A program made the position numbers and the translations under genes. DNA of 64,000 nucleotides, from contig NZ_CM001974.1 in the NCBI RefSeq assembly GCF_000406105.1, positions 1,642,122 through 1,706,121 on the forward strand. Reading direction: 5' to 3'. The notes beneath the pieces were generated by a model, which was not told the origin of the DNA, searched no databases, and was given only the letters and a program-made list of their open reading frames with translations. This DNA is from Dickeya chrysanthemi NCPPB 402 (lineage in GTDB: Bacteria; Pseudomonadota; Gammaproteobacteria; Enterobacterales; Enterobacteriaceae). Of the stretch, positions 25,811 through 34,643 are shown in pieces; position 1 is the stretch's first letter, and the number at the start of each line of letters is the position of its first letter.

Positions 25811-26737
25811 TTATACGGCGGAGGGCGAGTACAGCCGGTCCTGTTCCAGAATGGCGTCAATCAGCAGTTGCGCCAGCGGCGGCAGTGGTTTTTGCAGGCT
25901 GGAGATAACCCCGAACCGGGTCTGCATCTGCGCCCATTCCGGTGGTTGCTCGGCGAGAACGATTTCCACCAGTTGATGGCTGTCGCGGCCGAGCGTAAAT
26001 CCGTCCTCGCTGGAAAAGCTGATGGCCTGGGTGTGGCGCAGCACGCTGAACACCGAATAGATGTGGTCGCACTGAATTTGCGGGCGGTAGTCCGGCCGGC
26101 CGGTCAGCGCCGCCAGTACCTTGCGCATACCGACCGGCAAATAGGGGGAGGCAAGCGGGAAGCGCAGCAGGTCGTCGGGGGTAACCAGCGGCTGTTGCGC
26201 CAGCGGATGATCGCGGTGACAGATGAAAAAACAGCGGCGCGGGTTGAGCGGCTGCACCTGTAACTGCGGGTCCAGCTCGGCCTGCCAGGTGTCGGCCACA
26301 AAAAATGGCCACTCTTCGCTCTGTAGCCGCTGGTGCAACGCGTGCCAGTTATCAATGCAGTAAGTCACGCGCGCCTGTGGACGCAACAGATGGAAGGCGG
26401 ACACCGCCCGCGGGATCAACGCCGCCGCCGGTGCCGGGCCGCAACCAAACGTCAGCTCGCCGGCGTCATCCTCGCCGAGTTGTCGCATGTCCTGAATCAG
26501 TTCCCACGATAAGGTTTGCATACGTTGGGCGAAAGGCAGCAGCTTTTTCCCCTGCCAGGTGAGGGAAAACTGCTTGCTGTGTCGATCCACCAGCGGGTGG
26601 CCGAGGGTTTGCTCCAGCGTCTGAATACTGCGGCTGAACGCGGATTGCGACAGGCAAACCGCTTGTGCCGCCTGCACAAAACTGCGGTGTTCCGCCAGCG
26701 CCAGAAAATTGCGCAGTTGCCGTAAATCCAGATGCAT
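25811..26737 (-). CDS. LysR-type transcriptional regulator (locus B)
   Basis: The 308-residue protein has an N-terminal winged helix-turn-helix (QLRNFLALAEHRSFVQAAQAVCLSQSAFSRSI) and a LysR effector domain. It parallels the locus A regulator, including TFGCGPAPAAALIPR. ATG 26737 follows a GAGCGAGG site. It converges with the binding-protein gene, 4 bases apart, exactly as the locus A regulator converges on its operon. It probably controls the divergent promoters at 24473-24712 in response to sulfur status or an organosulfur ligand; this is inferred. Confidence 0.85.
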   Translation of the reverse strand: MHLDLRQLRNFLALAEHRSFVQAAQAVCLSQSAFSRSIQTLEQTLGHPLVDRHSKQFSLTWQGKKLLPFAQRMQTLSWELIQDMRQLGEDDAGELTFGCGPAPAAALIPRAVSAFHLLRPQARVTYCIDNWHALHQRLQSEEWPFFVADTWQAELDPQLQVQPLNPRRCFFICHRDHPLAQQPLVTPDDLLRFPLASPYLPVGMRKVLAALTGRPDYRPQIQCDHIYSVFSVLRHTQAISFSSEDGFTLGRDSHQLVEIVLAEQPPEWAQMQTRFGVISSLQKPLPPLAQLLIDAILEQDRLYSPSAV

Positions 26738-26951
26738 GATGGCCTCGCTCGGGGAAATATTTCAGGCAGCTTGGGCTGATGAGTATCGGTAACGCAATAA
26801 ACAAAAACGCATAACTTATAACGTGTTACCGGTTGTCAGGTTGCATTGACGATATACTGATTAGGGCGCGATGCGTGGTTTTTAGGTTTTCTGGCGTTTA
26901 GCGCTGTGCTGACGTGGGCGGCTTCGCCACGGATGCCGCCGCCATCGGGGA

Positions 26952-27716
26952 TTACTGCGCCAGCGCGCAGTTTACATCCAGAATTTCCTCCGCCGAGCCA
27001 CGGTTGAACAGGCCGATAAAATCACGCCGCACCGCCAGCAGAATCAGTTCGCCTTGGGGATTGGCGGTCAACGCCAGACCGTAGTTTTCCATCTTATCCC
27101 CCCGCGTTTGCACATACTGATTGAGCAGTTTGAACGGATCGGACCGCGTCAGGTCGCTACCGCTCAGCTTGGTTGCCAGATAATCGTGTTCCAGCAACGG
27201 CTGACCGAGCGATACCCAGTCGTAACCGAGATGGGTGTTTTGGGCGCGCAGCGTCTGGTAAACCTCGGGTTTCAGGCAGGAAATATGGATATGCAACTGG
27301 CCCTGCGTGCGGCCATACAGCGAGTTGATCGCCAGCCCGAGTTTATCGTCGCTGATGGGTTTGCCCATCTGGCTCGATAGCCGGTCGCGGTAGCTCCAGG
27401 CGGCGGCAAACCAGGCGGGCGTTCCCGGCTGCAGCAGCACCGGGCTCTCAATACCGCTGATGCGGTCGGTCGGGATCAGCAAATTGTGATACGGGCCGCG
27501 ACGGTCTTTGAACAAAGCGTAGTGGCCTTGCAGATTGACGTCCAGACAAGGGGCGGGCGAGTGATTTTTCTGCTGGTTGGGTACGCACTGCTGGCTGACG
27601 AACTCCCACAGCGCGTTGCCGTTGCCGCGGCGGGCGTAAGGTTGCCAGAAATAGAGCAACAGAGTGACCAGCAATAGCGTAACGATCAAACCGATAAGGT
27701 ATTTTTGGCGGATCAT
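26952..27716 (-). CDS. cdh: CDP-diacylglycerol pyrophosphatase
   Basis: Cdh hydrolyses CDP-diacylglycerol to CMP and phosphatidate at the inner membrane. The 254-residue protein has an N-terminal membrane anchor (YLIGLIVTLLLVTLLLYFW), the HIT-like motif QLHIHISCL near residues 138-146 and conserved blocks such as GPYHNLLIPTDRISGIESP. Length and order match E. coli Cdh (about 251 residues). ATG 27716 follows a GGAG site. It appears monocistronic and is unrelated in function to its neighbours. Confidence 0.92.
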   Translation of the reverse strand: MIRQKYLIGLIVTLLLVTLLLYFWQPYARRGNGNALWEFVSQQCVPNQQKNHSPAPCLDVNLQGHYALFKDRRGPYHNLLIPTDRISGIESPVLLQPGTPAWFAAAWSYRDRLSSQMGKPISDDKLGLAINSLYGRTQGQLHIHISCLKPEVYQTLRAQNTHLGYDWVSLGQPLLEHDYLATKLSGSDLTRSDPFKLLNQYVQTRGDKMENYGLALTANPQGELILLAVRRDFIGLFNRGSAEEILDVNCALAQ

Positions 27717-27888
27717 GGCGCGGCTCCGTAAACGATTATTGCCGTATGGTTATTGATAGCCGGGCGATTGTCGCAAGGTTATTTGTTGCAAGCTGATTCG
27801 TCGTATAACGAGACGCGACAAGCGGGCGCAGACAGGCCATATCGTGCCGCGGGCAGATGGCGCGATGATGACAACCGCCTGAGCCGGG

Positions 27889-28788
27889 CTACCCGGCCGA
27901 TGCGCCATTGCCGATCAGCGCGCGGATAGCCTGGATGACCTCTTCCACCAGCAGGCTGCGCGCATGTTGCGGGGGGAAAATCGCCAGATAGGCGACGTCG
28001 ATCTTCGGTTCGAAGGGCTTAATCAACAACCGGGCTTCGCTGGTGCGGGCGGTGATGGCATCGACGATCCCCACGCCCAGCCCGGTGGCCGCCATAACGC
28101 AACCATGGCGCAGCGAGGTTTCAATCGGGCTTTGCAGTACCACGTCCTGCGCGGCAATCGCCTGCGCCAACTGTTCCCGCAACACGGTTTTGCGCCCAGG
28201 CAAAATCGCACGGTGGTGGTTCAGGTCCTGGAGGGTGATACAGGTGCGCTCCGCCAACGGGTGGCCCGGCGCGATGACGGCGACCGCCTGGGCGACGCCC
28301 AGCAAGTCGGCCTGCAATCCTTTAATGGCGGCCGTGCTGTTGATAAACCCGATGTCGTATTGATTGCTGAGCACCATCTCGGTGATCGCCGGCGTGCTTT
28401 CCACATCCATCGACAACGCCACATCCGGGTATTTTTTCAGCAGCGAAGGGAAAATATGTTCCGTGCAGAGGTTGGCGAGGGCGGACACCGCGCCGATGCG
28501 CAGCACGCTGCCTTTGGCATGACGAATATCGTCCGCTACCCGCAGAATGTGATCGAGCCCCAGATATAACCGTTCGATTTCCCGAAAAAGCTTAAGCGCC
28601 TCTTCACGCGGCTCCAGCCCCCGGCCATCCCTGTCAAACAGTTTTAGTTTAACCGCGTACTCGAAATCCTTGATCAGCCGGCTGACCGCCGGTTGGGTGA
28701 TATTCATGATGTTGGCGGCTTGTGTGATGCCGCCGGTCAGAATCACCTTATGGAATGCTTCAACCTGTCTTAAGTTGATACGGCTCAT
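27889..28788 (-). CDS. LysR-type regulator beside the peptide-type ABC operon
   Basis: The protein has 299 residues from ATG 28788; a longer frame begins at TTG 28800 without a ribosome site. The N-terminal winged helix-turn-helix (LRQVEAFHKVILTGGITQAANIMNITQPAVSRLI) and the effector domain (SVLRIGAVSALANL, ATGLGVGIVDAI) resemble the OccR/NocR opine-type branch. It is divergent from the ABC binding-protein gene at 28954, separated by 165 bases, so it most likely regulates the transporter and nucleoside hydrolase operon. The effector is unknown. Confidence 0.87.
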   Translation of the reverse strand: MSRINLRQVEAFHKVILTGGITQAANIMNITQPAVSRLIKDFEYAVKLKLFDRDGRGLEPREEALKLFREIERLYLGLDHILRVADDIRHAKGSVLRIGAVSALANLCTEHIFPSLLKKYPDVALSMDVESTPAITEMVLSNQYDIGFINSTAAIKGLQADLLGVAQAVAVIAPGHPLAERTCITLQDLNHHRAILPGRKTVLREQLAQAIAAQDVVLQSPIETSLRHGCVMAATGLGVGIVDAITARTSEARLLIKPFEPKIDVAYLAIFPPQHARSLLVEEVIQAIRALIGNGASAG

Positions 28789-28953
28789 AGATGTTACCAA
28801 CCATAATGTTTATTTATGTATTCGGTACAAAATACGATTTTTAATCATTCTAGCCAACACGTAGACTCCATCTATAAGGTTACAGTTTGTCATAGGTTTG
28901 AACAAAACATGATAAGCCCGAATGCGAGATGGATCTGAATTAAAGGAGTAACC

Positions 28954-30492
28954 ATGAAAGGAACGTTGTTTGTTGCCGGCCTGATGACGCTGATGCCCAT
29001 TGCGCAGGCAGCGGATTTGACGATTGGACTGGCGTCATCCACCACGTCGATGGATCCGCAGTTTTATGTCGGCGGCGCTAACAGCGCCATGGCCCGCAAT
29101 CTGTTTGACGGGCTGGTTAACCAAAACGAAAAACAACAAATTATTCCTGCTCTGGCAGTGTCGTGGCAAGCCATTGACGACACCACCTGGCAGTTTAGAT
29201 TGCGACCGAACGTCAAGTTTCATGATGGCGCCGATTTTAACGCCCGGGATGTGGTGGCCAGTGTGAAACGCGTCGCGTTGGCGGCAAAAAATAGCCCCAG
29301 CGCTTACACGCCCTATGTGGCGGACATCAGCGAGATTCGTGAAATCGACCCGCTGACGGTAGAAATCAAGACCAAGGGGCCGGCGGCGCTGCTGCTCAAC
29401 AACCTGAGCCGCATCGCCATACTGCCGGCGCGGCTGGCCGACCGGCCGACCGACGTGCTTAACGGCGGTAAAGACGTGATTGGCACCGGCCCGTTCAAAT
29501 TTGTCTCCTACACGCCGGACGACAAGGTGGTACTGAGCCGTAACGACCACTACTGGGGCGGCAAGGCCGAATGGGACCGGGTGACGTTGCGCGTCATCAA
29601 GAACAGTAGCGCCCGCATTGCCGCGTTGCTCTCCGGTGATGTGGACATGATCGAAAGCGTGCCGACGGCGGACCGCGCCACTATCGCCCGGCAACAGGCT
29701 TTCGTGACTGAGTCGGTGCCGGGTAACCGTATTTTGTATCTGCACCCGGATCAGGACAGGGACGAGTCGCCGTTTGCCAAAGGCGATGACGGCAAGAATC
29801 CGCTGAAAAAAGCGGAGGTGCGTCAGGCGATGTCGCTGGCTATCAACCGCGATGCGCTGGTGCAGCGTATTCTTGACGGCCAGGGGCTGCCTTCGTCGCA
29901 ACTGGTGCCGCAGGGGTATCCGGGGTATTCCGCCAACATACCGGCGCCGGTTTACGATCTGGCACAGGCGAAACAGAAACTGGCGGCGGCAGGCTACCCG
30001 AACGGGTTTACCCTGACGTTCCACGCCTCGAACGATCGCTACCCCAACGACGCCAAAATCGCACAGGCGCTGGGGCAGATGTTCAGCCAGGCGGGCATCA
30101 AGACCGAGGTGGTCACCATGCCCGGCAACGTCTACTTCGCCAAGGCGGCGCAGCGTGAATTCAGCCTGGTGATGGGCGGCGCGGCGATTGAAACCGGCGA
30201 GGCGTCCGGCGTGCTGGGGCCGTTGCTGGAAACCTTTGGCCCGAATGCCGGTCAGGGAAACCGGGGACGGTATTCGAATGCCGAATTTGACAAGCTGCTG
30301 AATCAGGCTCGCGCCACGCTGAATGAACAGCAACGCGATGCCCTGTTGCAGCAGGTAACCGAATTGGCGATAAAGGAGCAAGGGGTCATCCCGTTGCTGT
30401 TTCTCTCCAATACCTGGGCAATGAAAAAAGGCTATAGCTACGTAGGCCGCACAGACGGCTACACATTGCCCTATTTCGTTCACAAACAGTAA
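28954..30492 (+). CDS. Periplasmic binding protein of a peptide/opine-type ABC transporter (SBP family 5)
   Basis: The 512-residue protein starts behind a strong AAAGGAG site. A signal peptide ends IAQA. The mature protein has the family 5 pattern: SSTTSMDPQF, PALAVSWQAIDDTTWQFRLR, FHDGADFNARDVVASVKR, GTGPFKF and VRQAMSLAINRDALVQRIL. The family carries peptides, opines, nickel, glutathione and similar ligands. It is the first gene of an operon with two nucleoside hydrolases, two permeases and a double ATPase, so a nucleoside or nucleoside conjugate is a reasonable candidate ligand. Confidence 0.9.
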   Translation: MKGTLFVAGLMTLMPIAQAADLTIGLASSTTSMDPQFYVGGANSAMARNLFDGLVNQNEKQQIIPALAVSWQAIDDTTWQFRLRPNVKFHDGADFNARDVVASVKRVALAAKNSPSAYTPYVADISEIREIDPLTVEIKTKGPAALLLNNLSRIAILPARLADRPTDVLNGGKDVIGTGPFKFVSYTPDDKVVLSRNDHYWGGKAEWDRVTLRVIKNSSARIAALLSGDVDMIESVPTADRATIARQQAFVTESVPGNRILYLHPDQDRDESPFAKGDDGKNPLKKAEVRQAMSLAINRDALVQRILDGQGLPSSQLVPQGYPGYSANIPAPVYDLAQAKQKLAAAGYPNGFTLTFHASNDRYPNDAKIAQALGQMFSQAGIKTEVVTMPGNVYFAKAAQREFSLVMGGAAIETGEASGVLGPLLETFGPNAGQGNRGRYSNAEFDKLLNQARATLNEQQRDALLQQVTELAIKEQGVIPLLFLSNTWAMKKGYSYVGRTDGYTLPYFVHKQ

Positions 30493-30638
30493 ACGGTGAA
30501 CCTTTCACCCGCTACTGGTGATGAATGAAAAATGTACACCCCAGATAATTCGAGTCTTACCGCCAACACACCGGCAACTCGACGTATGACGGGGGTAGTG
30601 CGATTTTTACGTTAACACCAGGGTTATCCCATCAGGCC

Positions 30639-30667
30639 GTGTCCCGCTGCATTCCGCGGCGGGACAC
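30639..30667 (+). other. Intercistronic hairpin after the binding-protein gene
   Basis: GTGTCCCGC (30639-30647) pairs with GCGGGACAC (30659-30667) in a perfect 9-bp stem. It lies in the 288-base gap between the binding-protein gene and the rest of the operon. Such structures often protect the upstream message so that binding protein is made in excess of the membrane parts. No T run follows, so partial read-through is expected. Confidence 0.5.
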
Positions 30668-30694
30668 CCAGCCTGCAACCATCAGGGCAACTCT

Positions 30695-30784
30695 ATGAGC
30701 GATTTCTTCGGCGTATTCCCCTATCTGATTGAAAAACCGCGTTTCGACGTCGCCAGCGTATTACAAGGAGTGGGCGCATTGTGA
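30695..30784 (+). CDS. Possible 29-residue ORF overlapping the first nucleoside hydrolase start
   Basis: ATG 30695 opens a short frame (MSDFFGVFPYLIEKP and so on) ending in TGA 30782-30784. The GTG start of the nucleoside hydrolase lies at 30781, giving a GTGA overlap typical of translational coupling. A weak AGGGC site precedes it. No homology is recognised. It may be a coupling leader or the remnant of a longer gene. Confidence 0.35.
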   Translation: MSDFFGVFPYLIEKPRFDVASVLQGVGAL

Positions 30785-31731
30785 GGTCTATTCCCGTTAT
30801 TATCGATTGCGATCCCGGCATTGACGACGCGCTGGCATTGCTGAGCGCGTTTGTTGCCCCACAACTGGTGATTGAGGGGATTACCGTGGTCAACGGCAAT
30901 CAACCGTTGCCCAACACGCTGCGTAATGCGTTGCAGATTGTCGAACTGGGTGAGCGTACCGATATCCCGGTGTTTGCCGGTTGCTGGCAGCCGATGCTGC
31001 GTGAACCGATTCACGGCCAGTTTCATGGTAAAAATGGGCTGGGCGACAGCGATTTTCCCACGCCGCGTAAAACGGCGGAAATACAGCACGCGGTCAACTT
31101 TCTGATCGCCCGTTGCCGGGCGGCGGCGCACCGCGGCGAGCGTATCACGCTGTGTTCGCTGGGGCCGTTGACCAATCTGGCCAGCGCGTTTTGCATCGCG
31201 CCCGACATCGTGGCGGGAATTGAGCGGATTGTGTCGATGGGCGGCGCCTGCCGGGAGTGGGGTAACCGCACCATGACGTCGGAATTCAACCTGCTGGCCG
31301 ACCCGCACGCGGCGCATATCGTTTTCTCGCAGGATGTACCGATGACGCTGTTGCCGCTGGATGCCACCCATCAGATGATGCTGACGCCGGAGCGCGTCGG
31401 CGAACTGGTAGCCAACGCCGGTCGGTTACGCAGCCCGCTGAGTCAACTGATGGCGTTCTGGGATCGTAACGACGTTAAACGTTACGGCTCCCGCGGCGGG
31501 CCGCTGCATGACCCGCTGGTGATCGCCTGGGTGCTGCGCCCCGATTTGTTTCAAACTGAACGGGCACGGGTATTCGTGGAACATCAGAGCGAATTGTGCA
31601 TGGGGCAGAGCGTCATGGATATTTACGGTAAATCCGGCCTGTCGGCGAATGTCGATGTGGTCACCGGTGTGGTGGTCGAGGATGTGTTCCAGTTATTTTG
31701 TCGGCTGTTTGCCGCTTATGGAAATACGTGA
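30781..31731 (+). CDS. Inosine/uridine-preferring nucleoside hydrolase family protein (copy 1)
   Basis: It hydrolyses the N-glycosidic bond of a ribonucleoside to give ribose and a free base, in the cytoplasm. The 316-residue protein shows the Ca2+-binding signature IIDCDPGIDDALAL at residues 7-20, GPLTNLA near 130, and the second Asp/His block SRGGPLHDPLVIAWVL around residue 240, where the catalytic His is expected. The start is GTG 30781; the stop overlaps the second hydrolase gene by one base (TGATG). The two copies are clearly diverged, so they may have different base preference. Confidence 0.9.
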   Translation: MRSIPVIIDCDPGIDDALALLSAFVAPQLVIEGITVVNGNQPLPNTLRNALQIVELGERTDIPVFAGCWQPMLREPIHGQFHGKNGLGDSDFPTPRKTAEIQHAVNFLIARCRAAAHRGERITLCSLGPLTNLASAFCIAPDIVAGIERIVSMGGACREWGNRTMTSEFNLLADPHAAHIVFSQDVPMTLLPLDATHQMMLTPERVGELVANAGRLRSPLSQLMAFWDRNDVKRYGSRGGPLHDPLVIAWVLRPDLFQTERARVFVEHQSELCMGQSVMDIYGKSGLSANVDVVTGVVVEDVFQLFCRLFAAYGNT

Positions 31732-32699
31732 TGATGCGCCAACGAATCATTATTGATACCGACCCCGGCGTAGATGATGCCATTGCGCTGTGGCTGGCGC
31801 TGGCCTCGCCGCAACTGGAGGTGTTGGGCATTACGGTGGTGGCCGGTAATGTGGATTTGACCCATACGCTGGCGAACGCCCGGCGGATCGTCGCGCTGTC
31901 CGGCCGTGATGACGTGCCGGTGTTTGCTGGGGCGGAGAAGCCGCTGATCGGCCCGCAGCGCTACGGTAAGTACGCCCATATCGGCGCATTCAGCGATGAG
32001 CTGGTGCCGGCGGGCGAGTGCCGGGTCGCGCAGGAACATGCGGTGGATTTTATCGTTCGCACCGCGCGGCGGGCAGCGCAAGAGTGCAATCCGATTACCT
32101 TTTGCGCCATCGGGCCGATGACCAATCTGGCGCTGGCGTTGATTCAGCACCCGGATGTCGCGCGCGGCATTCGTCAGGTGGTGACCATGAGCTGTGCGTT
32201 TACCGCACTCGGCCACCGGACGCCGTGGGCGGAATTTAATGTGTATGCCGATCCGCATGCCGCCGGCCGGGTATTCGGCAGCGGTATCCCGCTGGTTGTC
32301 ATGCCGCTGGACATGACGTTTCAGGCGCTGATTACCCAACAGGAAATCGACGTGTTGCAGCGTGATGCGGGGCGGCCCGGTCAGGCCATCGCCCGCCTGC
32401 TGTCGGCGTTTGACCGCAGCGACATGGCGCGTTTCGGGCGCGAAGGCGGCCCGGTGCATGACGTCACCACCATCGCCTGGCTCCTGCAGCCGTCGCTGTT
32501 TGCCGGCCAGGAAGCGCGGGTCGGGGTGACCGTCGCCGGTGAAACCGCCGGGCATACCTGGGCGGATTTTTATGGCAAGCTGTCGCTGGCGCCCAATGCA
32601 CAGGTGATGCAGTCGGTGGATGAAGCCGGTTTTCTGTCGCTGCTGGTCCGGGGGCTGAGTCGCTACGGCCGGCCGGATGTCCCGGATCGCCCCGCTTAG
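31731..32699 (+). CDS. Inosine/uridine-preferring nucleoside hydrolase family protein (copy 2)
   Basis: The 322-residue protein carries IIDTDPGVDDAIAL near the N-terminus, GPMTNLALAL near residue 130 and EGGPVHDVTTIAWLL near 245. These match the metal-binding and catalytic positions of the IUNH fold. A start at ATG 31731 (the ATGATG cluster) couples it to copy 1. It is followed by a small hairpin (32698-32719) and the permease genes. With copy 1 it would degrade nucleosides brought in by the operon's ABC transporter. Confidence 0.9.
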   Translation: MMRQRIIIDTDPGVDDAIALWLALASPQLEVLGITVVAGNVDLTHTLANARRIVALSGRDDVPVFAGAEKPLIGPQRYGKYAHIGAFSDELVPAGECRVAQEHAVDFIVRTARRAAQECNPITFCAIGPMTNLALALIQHPDVARGIRQVVTMSCAFTALGHRTPWAEFNVYADPHAAGRVFGSGIPLVVMPLDMTFQALITQQEIDVLQRDAGRPGQAIARLLSAFDRSDMARFGREGGPVHDVTTIAWLLQPSLFAGQEARVGVTVAGETAGHTWADFYGKLSLAPNAQVMQSVDEAGFLSLLVRGLSRYGRPDVPDRPA

Positions 32700-32719
32700 A
32701 GCCTGTTGGGATAGGCTCT
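32698..32719 (+). other. Intra-operon hairpin before the permease genes
   Basis: AGAGCCT (32698-32704) and AGGCTCT (32713-32719) form a 7-bp stem with an 8-base loop directly at the nucleoside hydrolase stop. It is a candidate attenuation or message-processing site within the operon. Confidence 0.35.
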
Positions 32720-32748
32720 TAACCCCTCGCTAACCACAAGGACTTGTC

Positions 32749-33723
32749 ATGGCTCGCTTTTTGCTCAGTCGTTTTCTGCAAACCCTGATAACGCTGGCGG
32801 TCATGTCGGTACTGGTGTTCGCCGGCGTTTATCTGGTCGGCAACCCGGTGGATGTGTTGCTGGGCAGCAACGCCACCCCGGCCGAGCGCGAGGCGGTGAT
32901 TCGTGCGTTCGGTCTGGATAAAACCCTGTGGCAACAATACCTGCTGTTTGTTACCCACGCCTTGCAGGGCGATTTGGGCAACTCCTTCATTTTCAATCAA
33001 CCGGCGCTACACCTGATTTTGCAACGTATGCCCGCCACGCTGGAACTGGCGCTGGCGGCGTTTCTGCTGTCGCTGCTGATCGGTATTCCGCTGGGGGTGT
33101 TCGCCGGCTTACGGCCGGACAGCCTGGCGGCGAAATCGGTGATGACGATATCGATTTTGGGCTTTAGCCTGCCGACCTTCTGGATCGGCATGATGATGAT
33201 CATGCTGTTCAGCGTGAAGCTGGGGTGGCTGCCGTCGTCGGGGCGGGGCGACACCGTGACGGTGGCCGGGGTGCCGCTGAGTCTGCTGACGGCGGATGGC
33301 TGGCAGCACCTGCTGCTGCCCGCGCTCAATCTGGCGCTGTTCAAGATTTCGCTGATTATCCGCCTGACCCGTGCCGGTGTGCGGGAGTGCCTGCAACAGG
33401 ACTACGTGCGTTTTGCCCGCGCCAAGGGGTTGTCGGAGCGCCGCATCCTGTTGGTGCATGTGCTGAAAAACACGCTGATCCCGCTGATTACGGTAATAGG
33501 TCTGGAATTGGGGTCGTTGATTGCCTTTGCGGTGGTGACTGAAACTATTTACGCCTGGCCGGGGATGGGCAAACTGATTATCGACGCCATCGCGGTGTTG
33601 GATCGCCCGGTGATCCTGGCTTATCTGATGATGACGGTGGTGATGTTCAGCCTGATCAATCTGCTGGTGGATGTGCTGTACGCGGTGGTGGACCCACGTA
33701 TTCGGTTAGGAGGTGGGCAATGA
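32749..33723 (+). CDS. Peptide-type ABC transporter permease, DppB-like
   Basis: The 324-residue inner-membrane protein has about six transmembrane segments and the DppB/OppB pattern: FGLDKTLWQQYLLFV, then the EAA loop around FARAKGLSERRILLVHVLKNTLIPLIT and a final ETIYAWPGMGKLIIDAI block. An AAGGA site precedes ATG 32749. It overlaps the next permease by ATGA. It forms the channel with the DppC-like subunit. Confidence 0.92.
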   Translation: MARFLLSRFLQTLITLAVMSVLVFAGVYLVGNPVDVLLGSNATPAEREAVIRAFGLDKTLWQQYLLFVTHALQGDLGNSFIFNQPALHLILQRMPATLELALAAFLLSLLIGIPLGVFAGLRPDSLAAKSVMTISILGFSLPTFWIGMMMIMLFSVKLGWLPSSGRGDTVTVAGVPLSLLTADGWQHLLLPALNLALFKISLIIRLTRAGVRECLQQDYVRFARAKGLSERRILLVHVLKNTLIPLITVIGLELGSLIAFAVVTETIYAWPGMGKLIIDAIAVLDRPVILAYLMMTVVMFSLINLLVDVLYAVVDPRIRLGGGQ

Positions 33724-34640
33724 GCCTGTCGGGACACTCGGTGCAGACCCCGGCCACCGCGTCGGCGGCGCGTTCGGCGTGGGCGCGTACGCTGTCGGTG
33801 CTGTTGCATGACCGGCTGGCGCGGCTGGGGATAGTGGCGCTGACGTTGATTGTCGTGCTGGCGCTGCTGGCACCCTGGATTGCGCCGCAAAACCCGTATG
33901 ACCTGACCCAACTGATGATTATGGATAACCGCCTGCCGCCGGGTTCCGCCGGTATGGGCGGGCAGACGTACTGGCTTGGCAGTGACGATCAGGGCCGCGA
34001 CTTGCTGAGCGCCATTCTGTACGGCACCCGCACCAGCCTGATGGTCGGGGTCGCCAGTGCGCTGGCGGCGCTGCTGATGGGGATGACCGTCGGCATGTTG
34101 AGCGCCTGGCTGGGGGGGAAAACCGACGCGTTGCTGATGCGTATCGTCGATATCCAGCTCAGCTTTCCGCCGATTCTTATCGCCCTGATCCTGCTGGCGG
34201 TGCTGGGGCAAGGGGTGGACAAAATTATTCTGGCGCTGGTGATCACCCAGTGGGCGTATTACGCCCGTACGCTGCGTGCTTCCGCGCTGCTGGAAAGCCG
34301 CCGTAACTATGTGGAGGCGGCGCGCGGCATGGCGTTTTCCGCTCCACGCATCCTGTTTCGCCATATGCTGCCCAACTGCCTGCCGCCGCTGATTGTGATC
34401 GCCACCATGCGTATCGCTTACGCCATCATGCTGGAGGCAACGCTGTCGTTTCTCGGCATCGGCCTGCCGGTTACCGAACCGTCGCTGGGGTTGCTGATCG
34501 CCAACGGCTTTGACTATCTGCTGTCCGGCGATTATTGGATCAGCCTGTTCCCCGGCGTGATGCTGTTGTTGCTGATTGTGGCGATCAACCTGATCGGCGA
34601 CGCTCTGCGTGATGCACTGAATACCAGACAGGAGGAGTGA
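33720..34640 (+). CDS. Peptide-type ABC transporter permease, DppC-like
   Basis: The 306-residue protein shows the DppC/OppC features: an N-terminal OppC_N segment (LARLGIVALTLIVVLALLAPWIAPQNPYD), WLGSDDQGRDLLSAILYGTRTSL and the EAA loop YVEAARGMAFSAPRILFRHMLPN. Its ATG overlaps the previous stop, and a TAGGAGG site lies just upstream, so it should be translated at a similar level to its partner. Confidence 0.92.
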   Translation: MSLSGHSVQTPATASAARSAWARTLSVLLHDRLARLGIVALTLIVVLALLAPWIAPQNPYDLTQLMIMDNRLPPGSAGMGGQTYWLGSDDQGRDLLSAILYGTRTSLMVGVASALAALLMGMTVGMLSAWLGGKTDALLMRIVDIQLSFPPILIALILLAVLGQGVDKIILALVITQWAYYARTLRASALLESRRNYVEAARGMAFSAPRILFRHMLPNCLPPLIVIATMRIAYAIMLEATLSFLGIGLPVTEPSLGLLIANGFDYLLSGDYWISLFPGVMLLLLIVAINLIGDALRDALNTRQEE

Positions 34641-34643
34641 GGC

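Noticed and set aside
29035..30483. 482-codon frame on the minus strand
   Set aside because: Complete shadow of the peptide-type binding-protein gene, with no ribosome site or domain.
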